Shown: positions 13,259 to 20,431 of the stretch, in pieces | Position numbering within the stretch: the first letter of the stretch is position 1 | Layout: each line of letters opens with the position of its first letter | DNA from: a virus | Strand: one strand, 5' to 3' | Length of the DNA: 24,579 nt | IMG/VR virus record: IMGVR_UViG_3300046010_004078 | Location: 1-24,579 of that record | Position numbers and translations under genes: made by a program | Notes under the pieces: generated by a model | What the model was told of the DNA's origin: nothing | What the model saw: the letters and a program-made list of their open reading frames with translations, nothing else | Database searches by the model: none

Positions 13259-13672
13259 ATGAAGTCCGTGTACGCCCTGCGACGTGAGAACCTGCGCGCC
13301 CTGATGCGCGAGTGGGGCGGCCCCACCTCGCTGGCGAAGAAGCTCGGCCACACGAACGGCAGCTACCTGGCCCAGCTGGTAGGTCCCCACCCCTCCCGTG
13401 AGGTGAGCGAGAAGGTCGCCCGCGAGATCGAGGGCAAGCTGGCGCTGCCGCTCGGGTGGCTCGACCAGGAGCACGACGGCCAGGGGCGCCAGATCGACGA
13501 CCAGGCCCTGGGCGAGTGCGTGAGGGCGGTCGCTGCTGCGATCCGTGACGCAGGTCTCAGACCCGACCCCGACACCTATGCGAACCTGGTCAGCCTTGCC
13601 TACGAGCACACGAAGCTCACCGGCCGTGTCGACGAACCCTACATCAACAGACTTGTGAGGCTCATACGATGA
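13259..13672 (+). CDS. HTH transcriptional repressor (CI-like, no peptidase domain), 137 aa
   Basis: Residues about 8-65 contain NLRALMREWGGPTSLAKKLG, then TNGSYLAQLVGP and SREVSEKVAREIEGKLALP, a lambda-repressor-type HTH common in Burkholderiales phages. The stretch LPLGWLDQEHDG closes the domain. The C-terminal half is helical and has no S24/LexA peptidase Ser-Lys pair, so self-cleavage during SOS is unlikely. It starts near a possible TTGCAG/TACCCT promoter and is coupled to a small membrane gene. Role as lysogeny repressor or early regulator is inferred. Confidence 0.85.
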   Translation: MKSVYALRRENLRALMREWGGPTSLAKKLGHTNGSYLAQLVGPHPSREVSEKVAREIEGKLALPLGWLDQEHDGQGRQIDDQALGECVRAVAAAIRDAGLRPDPDTYANLVSLAYEHTKLTGRVDEPYINRLVRLIR

Positions 13673-13836
13673 ACGATGAACAGCTCAAGCAGAGGATCGC
13701 CTACCTGGTCGAGCATGGCGGTATCTGCGACGACCCCCTAGTCGAGATACGCGCCAACATCCGCCGCCTGTACTGGCTCGGTGCCGTGGTCACCTTCGCC
13801 CTGGTGCTCGACATCGCGTTGCGCACTGTGCTCTGA
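13669..13836 (+). CDS. Small membrane protein, 55 aa
   Basis: The ATG overlaps the stop of the HTH gene (ATGA). The first 33 residues are polar and charged (MNDEQLKQRIAYLVEHGGIC), followed by one hydrophobic span WLGAVVTFALVLDIAL, then RTVL. This predicts a single transmembrane helix with the N-terminal domain probably in the cytoplasm. A strong terminator follows 26 bases after the stop, so it ends the regulator transcript. Function is unknown; small membrane partners of repressors and exclusion factors share this layout. Confidence 0.65.
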   Translation: MNDEQLKQRIAYLVEHGGICDDPLVEIRANIRRLYWLGAVVTFALVLDIALRTVL

Positions 13837-13861
13837 CCCCACCACCGACTGGTTGATGAAT

Positions 13862-13888
13862 ACCCCACCATCGTGTGGGGTTTTTATT
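13862..13888 (+). terminator. Rho-independent terminator
   Basis: ACCCCAC (13862-13868) pairs with GTGGGGT (13875-13881) around a 6-base loop, followed by TTTTATTT. It separates the regulator transcript from the next operon. Confidence 0.78.
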
Positions 13889-13916
13889 TGCGGTGTGTTT
13901 TAGCATCTGCTACAAT
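13888..13916 (+). promoter_or_regulatory. Promoter with overlapping TAGCA-CT-TGCTA operator
   Basis: TTGCGG (13888-13893) and TACAAT (13911-13916) are spaced 17 bases, a good sigma-70 promoter. The near-palindrome TAGCATCTGCTA (13901-13912) overlaps the -10 box, so a bound regulator would block RNA polymerase. It drives the early operon beginning at 13970. The 54 bases between the promoter and that gene show no other feature. Confidence 0.7.
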
Positions 13917-13969
13917 TTATCATCGCTTCAAATTCCTTGAGGTGAGCAACGCAGAGAAAGACCCATGCA

Positions 13970-14335
13970 ATGAGCTTCATCCTGAACATCGGCCTCGCCC
14001 GCACCGGCAACAGCAACATCGGTACCGGCACCGTCCTGCGCGAACTCTCCGCCGCCGGCTTCGACCTCCAGGCCTACAACATCCTCCAGAGCGACACCGA
14101 GATCACGGTTGTCGCCGAAGTCACCAACAGCTTCAGCGCCTCCCGCCCGCTTGAGGACCGCGTGTTCCACCTGGCCACCGTCCTCGGCCAGGACTGCATC
14201 GCGATCCATCAGCCCGTCGGTGGCCATGGCGCACTGATCGGCCCGAAGGCTGCAGACTGGGGCGAGTTCAACCCCGAGTTCTTCCTGCTGCTCGACGGCA
14301 GCCGCCTCGCCACTCCCCTGCAGGTGGCAGCATGA
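13970..14335 (+). CDS. Conserved hypothetical early protein, 121 aa
   Basis: The protein begins MSFILNIGLARTGNSNIGTG and contains an alpha/beta pattern with TEITVVAEV, HLATVLGQDCIAIHQPVGGH, then GALIGPKAADWGEFNPEFFL and LLDGSRLA. The 'GpnA..Wg.FNPeFFlllDG' end appears in early-region proteins of related phages. No catalytic motif is recognised. It is first in the operon after the promoter at 13888. The ribosome site is weak. Function is unknown. Confidence 0.75.
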   Translation: MSFILNIGLARTGNSNIGTGTVLRELSAAGFDLQAYNILQSDTEITVVAEVTNSFSASRPLEDRVFHLATVLGQDCIAIHQPVGGHGALIGPKAADWGEFNPEFFLLLDGSRLATPLQVAA

Positions 14336-14541
14336 GCGCCGGCTACCAGGGCCACCTGGCCGACGGCTCGTCGGTCCAGAAGCACAGCGCCGGCGGCATC
14401 TACCCCTACGTGCTGTACGCCCAGCAGGCCGGCGAGAAACTGCTCTACGGCTTGCTGTCCCCCTCTGGGCACACCGAGCTGTTTGAGACCTACGACGGCG
14501 CCCTGGCATGGGGCGTGCAACTGAAAGGGCTGACCGCATGA
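14332..14541 (+). CDS. Hypothetical protein, 69 aa
   Basis: The ATG overlaps the previous stop (ATGA). The sequence is Gly/Tyr/Ser-rich with beta potential (GIYPYVLYAQQAGEKLLYGL, then SGHTELFETYDGALAWGVQL). No known domain is seen. The ATGA junctions on both sides support real translation within the early operon. Confidence 0.68.
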   Translation: MSAGYQGHLADGSSVQKHSAGGIYPYVLYAQQAGEKLLYGLLSPSGHTELFETYDGALAWGVQLKGLTA

Positions 14542-14756
14542 GCGCCAAGGTCTCCCTCCTCGCGGTGGCGGCGATGGCCGCCGACCCTGAGCGCAAGCGC
14601 CAGGCCGACCGGGCCGAGCGCAAGAGCGCGAAGAACCAGGCCCGCTACTTCCTGAACCTGGTGGCCGAGACCGCCGGGGCGGACATCGACGCGTTCACCA
14701 CGACCGAGCTGCTGCAGGCTGCCGTGATGGTGTCCACCGGGGTGAAGTTCAGATGA
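14538..14756 (+). CDS. Hypothetical helical protein, 72 aa
   Basis: The start chosen is the ATG in the ATGA overlap at 14538; a GTG 30 bases upstream would add ten residues but lacks support. The first half is strongly basic and helical (DPERKRQADRAERKSAKNQA), the second more acidic and hydrophobic with a TTTELLQAAVMVSTGVKF end. It could bind nucleic acid through the basic helix; that is a guess from composition only. Confidence 0.68.
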   Translation: MSAKVSLLAVAAMAADPERKRQADRAERKSAKNQARYFLNLVAETAGADIDAFTTTELLQAAVMVSTGVKFR

Positions 14757-14950
14757 AGCCCAGCAGCACCGCCGCGATCCGCAAGGCCGACTGGATGGCC
14801 CGCTTCAGCGACGCCGTGGTGGCCCTGGCCCCACAGCACGCCGGGCGGATCGTCTGGGCCGATGCGACTCACCTGTTTAACAGCGGCTACACCCCAGGCC
14901 ACGCTGCCGAGCGCTACGTGGCAGCACAAAAAGTTTCCCGCAACCTGTAG
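14753..14950 (+). CDS. Hypothetical protein, 65 aa
   Basis: Coupled to the previous gene by an ATGA overlap. The protein is mostly helical (ADWMARFSDAVVALAPQHAG, then NSGYTPGHAAERYVAAQKV). No domain is recognised. Its stop codon TAG is the first three bases of the next TAGCGTCTGCTA operator, so the gene ends inside the following promoter. Confidence 0.65.
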   Translation: MKPSSTAAIRKADWMARFSDAVVALAPQHAGRIVWADATHLFNSGYTPGHAAERYVAAQKVSRNL

Positions 14951-14963
14951 CGTCTGCTACAAT
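14935..14963 (+). promoter_or_regulatory. Promoter with TAGCG-TC-TGCTA operator
   Basis: TACAAT (14958-14963) follows the dyad TAGCGTCTGCTA (14948-14959), matching the site at 13901. The -35 region is poor (TTCCCG at 14935-14940 with 17-base spacing). It lies just before the gene at 14993 and probably gives a second entry to the replication operon. Confidence 0.5.
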
Positions 14964-14992
14964 TTAGTTTTACAACCCTGAAAGGCAACCCC

Positions 14993-15403
14993 GTGATTCA
15001 AGTCACCCTCTCCTTCCCCGACCAGGCAGCCCTGGTCCAGTTCTTCACCTCGGTGAGCGCCCCGGCGCCGGTCAAGGTGGAAGCCCCAAAGTCCGTGAAG
15101 CCGGTGGCAGAAAAGCCTGCCCCCACTGTGTCGAAGCCGGCGGCTGTTGCAAGTGGCACGCCCCAAAACTCCGAGCAGTCCGTTGACCCAAAGCCCGAGC
15201 CGGAGGCTACGACCTCTTCGGCGAAGCCCTCCGCATCAGTCGACTATCCCACCCTGCAGAAGGCGGTCTTCGCTCTGGCCGGTAAGTCCCGCGAGTCGGC
15301 CGCTGCCGTGGCCGCCAGCATGGGCGTGAAGACGTTCAAGGAGCTGCCCGAGGCGCGCTGGGCCGAAGCCCTGGCCGCGGTCAACACTGCACTGGGTGCC
15401 TGA
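14993..15403 (+). CDS. Hypothetical protein with Pro/Ala/Lys/Ser linker, 136 aa
   Basis: Starts with GTG after a CTGAAAGG ribosome site. The N-terminal 24 residues (MIQVTLSFPDQAALVQFFTS) form a short beta-alpha unit. Residues about 25-85 are a Pro/Ala/Val/Lys/Ser linker, likely disordered. The C-terminus (about 88-136; DYPTLQKAVFALAGKSRESA, MGVKTFKELPEARWAEAL) resembles the small helical 'G...fkdLp...w..aLa.l' domain found at the ends of some phage SSB or accessory proteins. It directly precedes DUF2800 and SSB genes, so a role in replication or recombination is plausible, not shown. Confidence 0.75.
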   Translation: MIQVTLSFPDQAALVQFFTSVSAPAPVKVEAPKSVKPVAEKPAPTVSKPAAVASGTPQNSEQSVDPKPEPEATTSSAKPSASVDYPTLQKAVFALAGKSRESAAAVAASMGVKTFKELPEARWAEALAAVNTALGA

Positions 15404-15405
15404 TC

Positions 15406-16719
15406 ATGGCTGAAGCCGCTCACTCCAAGTGGTCGGCCTCGGGCTTCGAGCAGCGCATGCTCTGCCCAGGCTCCCACGTCCTGCAGGCTGGCCTGCCGGA
15501 TAGCACGAGCAAGTACGCTGCCGAGGGCACCGCCGCCCACCAGGTGCTGACCTGGTGTCTGCAGGCCGACGAGACGGTGATCCCTGCTGCGCGCTACATC
15601 GGCGCCGTGATCGAGGCCGACGGGTTCACGTTCGAGGTGGACGAGGACATGGCCCGCCACGTCCAGGTCACCCTCGACTACGTCGCCGACCTCAAGGGTG
15701 ACGACGGCATCGTGTTCGCTGACATCCGTGTCAACTACAGCTCGTACCTCGACACCCCCGAGGCGGAGGCCTGGGGCACTGCGGACGTGATCATCGCCCG
15801 CGGCACCGAGCTGATCGTGATCGACTTCAAGTACGGCATGGGCGTCGAGGTGTCGGCCGAGAAGAACCCGCAGATGTCGTTGTACGGGCTCGGAGCGCTG
15901 CAGGCCTACCACGGCCTGGTCGCTGACTTCGAGACCGTGCGAATGGCCATCAGCCAGCCGCGCATCCGCACGGCGCCCAGCGAGTACGACACCACCGTGG
16001 CCGAGCTCGAGACCTGGGGCCGCAGCACCGCCCGCAGCGCCGTGATGACCTGCATGAACGCGCAGAACATCAGCTACACCGGTGGTGCCGAGGCGGGCGA
16101 TGCCACATGGGAGCAGGTCTACCTGCGCCCCGGCGAGAAGCAGTGCAAGTTCTGCCGCGCCAAGGCTACGTGCCCGTCGCTGCGTGCTGAGGTTGCCACC
16201 GCCATGTTGGACGTGGGTTTCACCCCGGCAACACCCGACGAGTTTGCCGACGCAAACGTGGTCCCGGTTGAGGAGGCTGTCGCAACAGTCGACGACGCCG
16301 CCGACTGGCTGCGCGTGTCCCTGGACAAGGCCGACCTGATCGAGGACTGGTGCAAGGCGATCCGCGCTGAAGCAGAGAAGCGCTTGCTGGCTGGCGCCCC
16401 GGTGCCTGGCTACAAGCTGGTGCAGGGCAAGCGCGGTGCCCGTGCCTGGTCCGATGCGAAGGTCGCCGAGGAAACCCTCAAGTCGATGCGCATCAAGATC
16501 GAGGACATGTACGACTTCGAGCTGATCAGCCCGACCAGCGCCGAGAAGCTGGCCAAGGCCGAGGTCATCGGCAAGCGCCAGTGGCCGAAGCTGCAAGGAC
16601 TGATCACCCAATCCGAGGGCAAGCCACACGTGGCGCCCGTTTCCGATTCCCGCCCGGCACTGACAGTCACGCCGGTCGTCGATGACTTCTCCGACGTGAC
16701 TGTCGATTCTCTCGCTTAA
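15406..16719 (+). CDS. DUF2800 family PD-(D/E)XK nuclease with Cys cluster
   Basis: The 437-residue protein has the RecB/Cas4-like nuclease core: GTADVII with D127, then VIDFKYG with D140 and K142, then NPQMSLYGLGAL (the 'Q..lY' helix). One Cys near the start (C20, RMLCPGSH) and three in the C-terminal part (QCKFCRAKATC, about residues 247-257) match the four-Cys iron-sulphur pattern of Cas4/AddB nucleases. DUF2800 genes regularly sit beside DUF2815 SSB and PolA genes in phages, and the same order is seen here. A role in DNA end processing or recombination during replication is likely. The start is two bases after the preceding stop. Confidence 0.9.
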   Translation: MAEAAHSKWSASGFEQRMLCPGSHVLQAGLPDSTSKYAAEGTAAHQVLTWCLQADETVIPAARYIGAVIEADGFTFEVDEDMARHVQVTLDYVADLKGDDGIVFADIRVNYSSYLDTPEAEAWGTADVIIARGTELIVIDFKYGMGVEVSAEKNPQMSLYGLGALQAYHGLVADFETVRMAISQPRIRTAPSEYDTTVAELETWGRSTARSAVMTCMNAQNISYTGGAEAGDATWEQVYLRPGEKQCKFCRAKATCPSLRAEVATAMLDVGFTPATPDEFADANVVPVEEAVATVDDAADWLRVSLDKADLIEDWCKAIRAEAEKRLLAGAPVPGYKLVQGKRGARAWSDAKVAEETLKSMRIKIEDMYDFELISPTSAEKLAKAEVIGKRQWPKLQGLITQSEGKPHVAPVSDSRPALTVTPVVDDFSDVTVDSLA

Positions 16720-16738
16720 CCTAAAGGACTTTTCACCC

Positions 16739-17314
16739 ATGGCACAGACCCAACCCATCGGCCGCATCTTGTTGAAGAACGTGCGCCTGGCATTCCCCAA
16801 CCTCTTCGAGCCCACCACCGTGGCCGGCGAAGGCAAGCCCCGCTACAGCGCCTCGCTGCTGATCCCGGCGGACCACCCGCAGCTCGCGGAGATCAAGGCC
16901 GCCCAGCTCGCGATCGCCACCGCCAAGTGGGGCGCCAAGGCCGCCGCCATCGTCAAGGGCCTGGAAAAACAGGACAAGCTGGCGCTGCACGACGGCGACG
17001 TCAAGTCCAAGTACGACGGCTTCCCGGGCAACTTCTTCATCGCAGCCGCCGCCCAGGAAAACGCAGCGCCCACGGTCATCGACCGTGACCGCAGCCCGCT
17101 GTCAGCACGCAGTGGCCGCCCTTACGCTGGCTGCTTCGTCAACGCCAGCATCGAGCTGTGGGCGCAGGACAACAACTACGGCCAGCGCGTGAACGCCCAG
17201 CTGCGTGGCATCCAGTTCTACGCTGACGGCGACAGCTTCAGCGCTGGCCGCCCAGCCGACGCCGACGAGTTCGAGGAAGTCACCGAAGGCGCTGGCGCCG
17301 ACGACTTCGCCTGA
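16739..17314 (+). CDS. DUF2815 / Enc34-type single-stranded DNA-binding protein
   Basis: The 191-residue protein shows the family pattern: ILLKNVRLAFPNLFEP at the start, PRYSASLLIPADHP, then GNFFIAAAAQENAAP, a 'DRDRSPLSA...PYAGCFVNASIELWAQDN' stretch and QLRGIQFYADGD. The end is acidic (EFEEVTEGAGADDFA), as in SSBs whose tail recruits partners. The family is an OB-fold ssDNA-binding group typified by phage Enc34. It lies between DUF2800 and polymerase genes. AAGGA is placed about 10 bases before the ATG. Confidence 0.92.
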   Translation: MAQTQPIGRILLKNVRLAFPNLFEPTTVAGEGKPRYSASLLIPADHPQLAEIKAAQLAIATAKWGAKAAAIVKGLEKQDKLALHDGDVKSKYDGFPGNFFIAAAAQENAAPTVIDRDRSPLSARSGRPYAGCFVNASIELWAQDNNYGQRVNAQLRGIQFYADGDSFSAGRPADADEFEEVTEGAGADDFA

Positions 17315-17375
17315 TCACTGCGGGGGCATGCACTCTGCCCTTTGACTCACCCACAAGGGAAACAGCTGAAGATTA

Positions 17376-17415
17376 GGACCCCCGCCGCCCGCTCGTGATC
17401 CACGGCGGGGAGTCC
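17376..17415. other. Stable 12-bp hairpin in the polymerase leader
   Basis: GGAC plus CCCCGCCG (17376-17387) pairs with CGGCGGGG (17403-17410) and GTCC (17412-17415), with one bulged A at 17411 and a 15-base loop. No T run follows, so simple termination is doubtful. It is the first structured part of the 247-base non-coding stretch 17315-17561, which has no credible reading frame. Confidence 0.5.
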
Positions 17416-17469
17416 GAACAGGCCGCGCATGCCACGAATAGACAGCGGTTAATTTTCAGAACGGGTGAT

Positions 17470-17549
17470 TTTTGTTGAGGGCGTGAGGTGGATGTCGACT
17501 CACCGGTAAGCCTCTCCCAGCGTACCAAGCGCTGGCGCCCTCACCAAAA
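17470..17549 (+). ncRNA. Candidate structured RNA / cis-regulatory leader before DNA polymerase
   Basis: An outer helix pairs 17470-17483 with 17536-17549 (13 pairs, one T-C mismatch). A 6-bp helix with 7-base loop, CCAGCG (17517-17522) and CGCTGG (17530-17535), stacks directly on it. A third, weaker arm is possible at 17483-17503 (GTGAG/CTCAC or GGTG/CACC). The outer helix ends 12 bases before the polymerase ATG. The shape recalls the acceptor/T-arm half of a tRNA, including an A-CCA after the 7-bp GAGGGCG/CGCCCTC helix, but no anticodon arm can be drawn. It may regulate polymerase translation or be a separate small RNA. Confidence 0.42.
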
Positions 17550-17561
17550 CTGAAAGCACAC

Positions 17562-19652
17562 ATGACAATTCTCTGGCTTGACACAGAAACGTACAGCGAG
17601 TGCGACCTCAAGACCGCCGGTACCCACCGTTACGCCGAGCATCCCAGCACCGAGATCACCGTCGCCCAGTGGGCGATCGACGACGGCGAGCCGGTGGTGC
17701 TCGACTGCACCCTGCCTCCCCACGCGCAGGAGTACAAGCTCGACTACCTAAGCACATACCTCCGCACCCCCACTGTCACCGTCATCGCGCACAACAGCGC
17801 TTTCGACCGCACCCTGCTGCGCCACTGCTGGGGCATCGACGTGCCCGTGGAGCGGTGGCAAGACACGATGATCCAGGCGATGGCGCACGGCCTGCCCGGC
17901 GGACTGGATAAGATCGGCCAGATCGTCGGACTCGACGCGGACCAGGCCAAGGACAAGCGTGGCCGCGAGCTCATCCAGCTTTTCTGTAAACCCCGCCCGA
18001 AGGGCAGCACACTGAGGAGGGCCACCCGTGACACCCACCCCGAACAATGGGCTGAGTTTCTTACCTACAGCCGGCAGGACATCGTCGCCATGCGCGCCAT
18101 CGGCCAGCGCCTGCCCACCTGGAACTACAAAGCCGGTCACCCTGAGATGGCGCTCTGGCACCTTGACCAGCGTGTCAACGATCGCGGGGTGGCGGTTGAC
18201 CTTGAGCTGGCAAGGTCCGCGATTGACGCAGTGTCGGTTGAGCAGAAGCGACTGAAGGCCGCGGTCGTCGAGCAGACCGACGGCCTCGTCACCAACGCAT
18301 CGCAGCGCGACAACCTGCTGGCGTTCATCTGCGCCGAGTACGGGGTGGACCTCCCCGACATGAAGGCCGACACCCTGCGCCGCCGGGTGGAGGACCCCGA
18401 GCTCCCCGACGCGGTCAAGCTGCTGCTGTCGATCCGGCTCGAGGCCACCAAGACCAGCACCGCCAAGTACAAGGCCCTGGTCAACGCGACCAGCGCCGAC
18501 GGGCGCCTGCGCAACACCTTGCAGTTCGCCGGCGCCCAGCGCACCGCCCGCTGGGCCGGTCGCATCTTCCAGCCGCAGAACCTGCCACGCCCCGACATGA
18601 AGCAGGACCAGATCGACGAGGGCATCGACGCGCTGAAGGCCAACTGCGCCGACCTCTTCTTCGACAACGTCATGCGGCTGACCGCCAACACCGTGCGGGG
18701 CTGCATCGTGGCGCCCCCTGGCAAGAAGCTGGTGATCTCCGACCTCTCCAACATCGAGGGCCGCGGGCTCGCGTTCCTGGCTGGCGAGCGCTGGAAGCTC
18801 AAAGCCTTCGCCGAGTTCGACGCCGGCACCGGCGAGGACCTCTACAAGGTGGCCTACGGTCGCTCCTTCAACATCGACCCGAAGGAGGCCACCGGCCAGA
18901 AGCGCCAGATCGGCAAGGTCATGGAGCTGGGCCTCGGCTACGAGGGCGGCGTCGCGGCGTTCCTGACCTTCGCTGCCGTCTACCGGATGGACCTGTCGGA
19001 CCTGGCCAAGGCAGTGTGGGCCACCGCCAGCCGCGAAGCGCTCGAGGATGCGCTCGGCGTGTGGAAGTGGGCGAGCGGCAAGAAGCGCACGCTGGGCCTA
19101 CCCCAGGACGTGTACGTGGCCTGCGAGGTGCTCAAGCGCGCCTGGCGCGACGCCCACTCACAGACCACCGCGCTGTGGCGCGCCGCGGGCGACAGCGTCC
19201 GCGCTGCGATCCAGAACCCGGGCGAGACCTTCGACATCGGCCAGCACCTTAAAGCCCGCCGCGATGGCGCCTGGCTGCGCCTGCGCCTGCCCAGTGGCCG
19301 CTACCTCTGCTACATCAACCCGAAGGTCGACGACAGCGGCCAGATCAGCTACTTCGGCGTGAACCAGTACACCCGCCAGTGGGGGCCGATAAAAACATAT
19401 GGTGGTAAAATTTGCGAAAATGCAACCCAAGCATTTGCTCGGGACATTTTAGCGTCGAGCATGCCGGGCGTTGAGTTGCTTGGGTACCAGATCGTGCTCA
19501 GTGTGCACGATGAGCTGCTGACCGAGACACCGGACACTGACGAGTTCAGCGTCGAGCAATTAAGCGCGTTGATGTCAGAAGCCCCGCACTGGGCTAAGGG
19601 CATTCCGTTGGCGGCCTCAGGATTTGAAACTTACCGGTACAGAAAGGATTGA
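17562..19652 (+). CDS. Family A DNA polymerase with 3'-5' exonuclease
   Basis: The 696-residue protein is the phage replicative polymerase. The N-terminal proofreading domain shows DEDD residues D7 and E9 (LDTETYS), D82 (AHNSAFDRTL) and Y169/D173 (YSRQDIVAM). The polymerase domain has motif A VISDLSNIEGRGLA with D394, motif B KRQIGKVMELGLGYEGG with R448, K452 and Y460, and motif C LSVHDELL with H649-D650-E651. There is no 5'-nuclease domain, normal for phage PolA proteins. Codons about 610-630, around the conserved YGGKICENATQAFARDIL motif, are strikingly A/T-rich compared with the rest, just before the HNH gene. The long leader with structured RNA precedes it. Confidence 0.96.
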   Translation: MTILWLDTETYSECDLKTAGTHRYAEHPSTEITVAQWAIDDGEPVVLDCTLPPHAQEYKLDYLSTYLRTPTVTVIAHNSAFDRTLLRHCWGIDVPVERWQDTMIQAMAHGLPGGLDKIGQIVGLDADQAKDKRGRELIQLFCKPRPKGSTLRRATRDTHPEQWAEFLTYSRQDIVAMRAIGQRLPTWNYKAGHPEMALWHLDQRVNDRGVAVDLELARSAIDAVSVEQKRLKAAVVEQTDGLVTNASQRDNLLAFICAEYGVDLPDMKADTLRRRVEDPELPDAVKLLLSIRLEATKTSTAKYKALVNATSADGRLRNTLQFAGAQRTARWAGRIFQPQNLPRPDMKQDQIDEGIDALKANCADLFFDNVMRLTANTVRGCIVAPPGKKLVISDLSNIEGRGLAFLAGERWKLKAFAEFDAGTGEDLYKVAYGRSFNIDPKEATGQKRQIGKVMELGLGYEGGVAAFLTFAAVYRMDLSDLAKAVWATASREALEDALGVWKWASGKKRTLGLPQDVYVACEVLKRAWRDAHSQTTALWRAAGDSVRAAIQNPGETFDIGQHLKARRDGAWLRLRLPSGRYLCYINPKVDDSGQISYFGVNQYTRQWGPIKTYGGKICENATQAFARDILASSMPGVELLGYQIVLSVHDELLTETPDTDEFSVEQLSALMSEAPHWAKGIPLAASGFETYRYRKD

Positions 19653-19654
19653 CC

Positions 19655-20167
19655 ATGGAAGATTGGCGCGCGGTTGTCGGCTGGGAAGGCCGGTATGAGG
19701 TGAGCGACAAAGGTAGGGTCCGATCGGTTGAACGCACTGCGCACTTCTCAGACGGCCGGGTGCGCGTGTTTCCGTCGGTTATGCGCGCCACCCATGTCGA
19801 TACTTTTGGCTACGAAAAGCTCACGCTAAAACGCCCGGGGTGCCAAGAGCGGGTACCTGTTCACCACCTTGTCGCTGCCGCGTGGATAGGCCCCCGCCCA
19901 CCAGGGTGGCAGGTATGCCACGCCGACGGAAACTGCACAAACAACGGCGTTAGCAATCTGCGCTACGACACCGCGGCGGGCAACCGCGCCGACAGCATTC
20001 GCCACGGAACATCGGCAAGACCAACCACGCGCAAATTCTCCGACGAGGACATTGCCGGGGTTCGCGCGCTGCGCGGCATGCTGCCCCTGGCCGACGTTGC
20101 CGAGATGTACGGCATCAGCAAAACGCACGTCTGCAACATCCAACGAGGTAATAGACGCGCTGCTTAG
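19655..20167 (+). CDS. HNH homing endonuclease (NUMOD4-HNH-HTH)
   Basis: The protein (170 residues) begins with a NUMOD4-like region WRAVVGWEGRYEVSDKGRVR. A HNH_3-type core follows at about residues 70-110: VHHLVAAAWIG, then VCHADGNCTNNGVSNLRYDT. The C-terminus has an HTH (DVAEMYGISKTHVCNIQRGN) for site recognition. AAAGGA lies 7 bases before the chosen ATG; an in-frame TTG two codons upstream is less likely. Such free-standing enzymes cut a conserved sequence in an uninvaded relative and spread by gene conversion. It is less GC-rich than its neighbours and directly follows the polymerase gene, its likely target. Confidence 0.9.
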   Translation: MEDWRAVVGWEGRYEVSDKGRVRSVERTAHFSDGRVRVFPSVMRATHVDTFGYEKLTLKRPGCQERVPVHHLVAAAWIGPRPPGWQVCHADGNCTNNGVSNLRYDTAAGNRADSIRHGTSARPTTRKFSDEDIAGVRALRGMLPLADVAEMYGISKTHVCNIQRGNRRAA

Positions 20168-20190
20168 GGTTTTCCCTAGTAGGAGAACTT

Positions 20191-20206
20191 TAGCACGTGC
20201 TACAAT
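20191..20206 (+). promoter_or_regulatory. Promoter -10 with perfect TAGCACGTGCTA operator
   Basis: The perfect 12-bp palindrome TAGCACGTGCTA (20191-20202) runs into TACAAT (20201-20206), as at 13901 and 14948. No good -35 box is found 17 bases upstream. A small dyad TAGGG-tttt-CCCTA (20165-20178) just before it may weakly terminate the HNH transcript. The site precedes the gene at 20237 and probably restarts transcription after the homing gene. Confidence 0.6.
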
Positions 20207-20236
20207 TTAACCTTCATCAACTACTGAAAGCCCTTC

Positions 20237-20431
20237 ATGTCTCGTAAACCTACCTTCCTCGACTGCCCTCCCCGCTACACGCGGACACCCCGCCTCGACC
20301 AGTCCATGGCCGAGTACGCGGAGGCGATCGAGCGGGCCGACAGCGGCCACTTCTTCGGCTGGGGCGACGCCATCATGGCGGTCGCCATAGTCGCTGTGCT
20401 CTGGCTCATCACTTCCGTGGTGCTGGCGTGA
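20237..20431 (+). CDS. Small membrane-anchored protein, 64 aa
   Basis: The first 45 residues are polar (MSRKPTFLDCPPRYTRTPRL and a charged helix), followed by one hydrophobic segment AIMAVAIVAVLWLITSVVLA at the C-terminal end. This suggests a tail-anchored inner-membrane protein with its bulk in the cytoplasm. The leader carries ACTGAAAG, as before other genes here. Its stop overlaps the GTG start of the VRR-NUC gene. Function is unknown. Confidence 0.72.
   Translation: MSRKPTFLDCPPRYTRTPRLDQSMAEYAEAIERADSGHFFGWGDAIMAVAIVAVLWLITSVVLA

Noticed and set aside
17477-17546. tRNA gene
   Set aside because: A 7-bp acceptor-like helix, a T-arm-like hairpin and A-CCA are present, but there is no anticodon stem-loop, and the loop TACCAAG lacks the TTCRA core.
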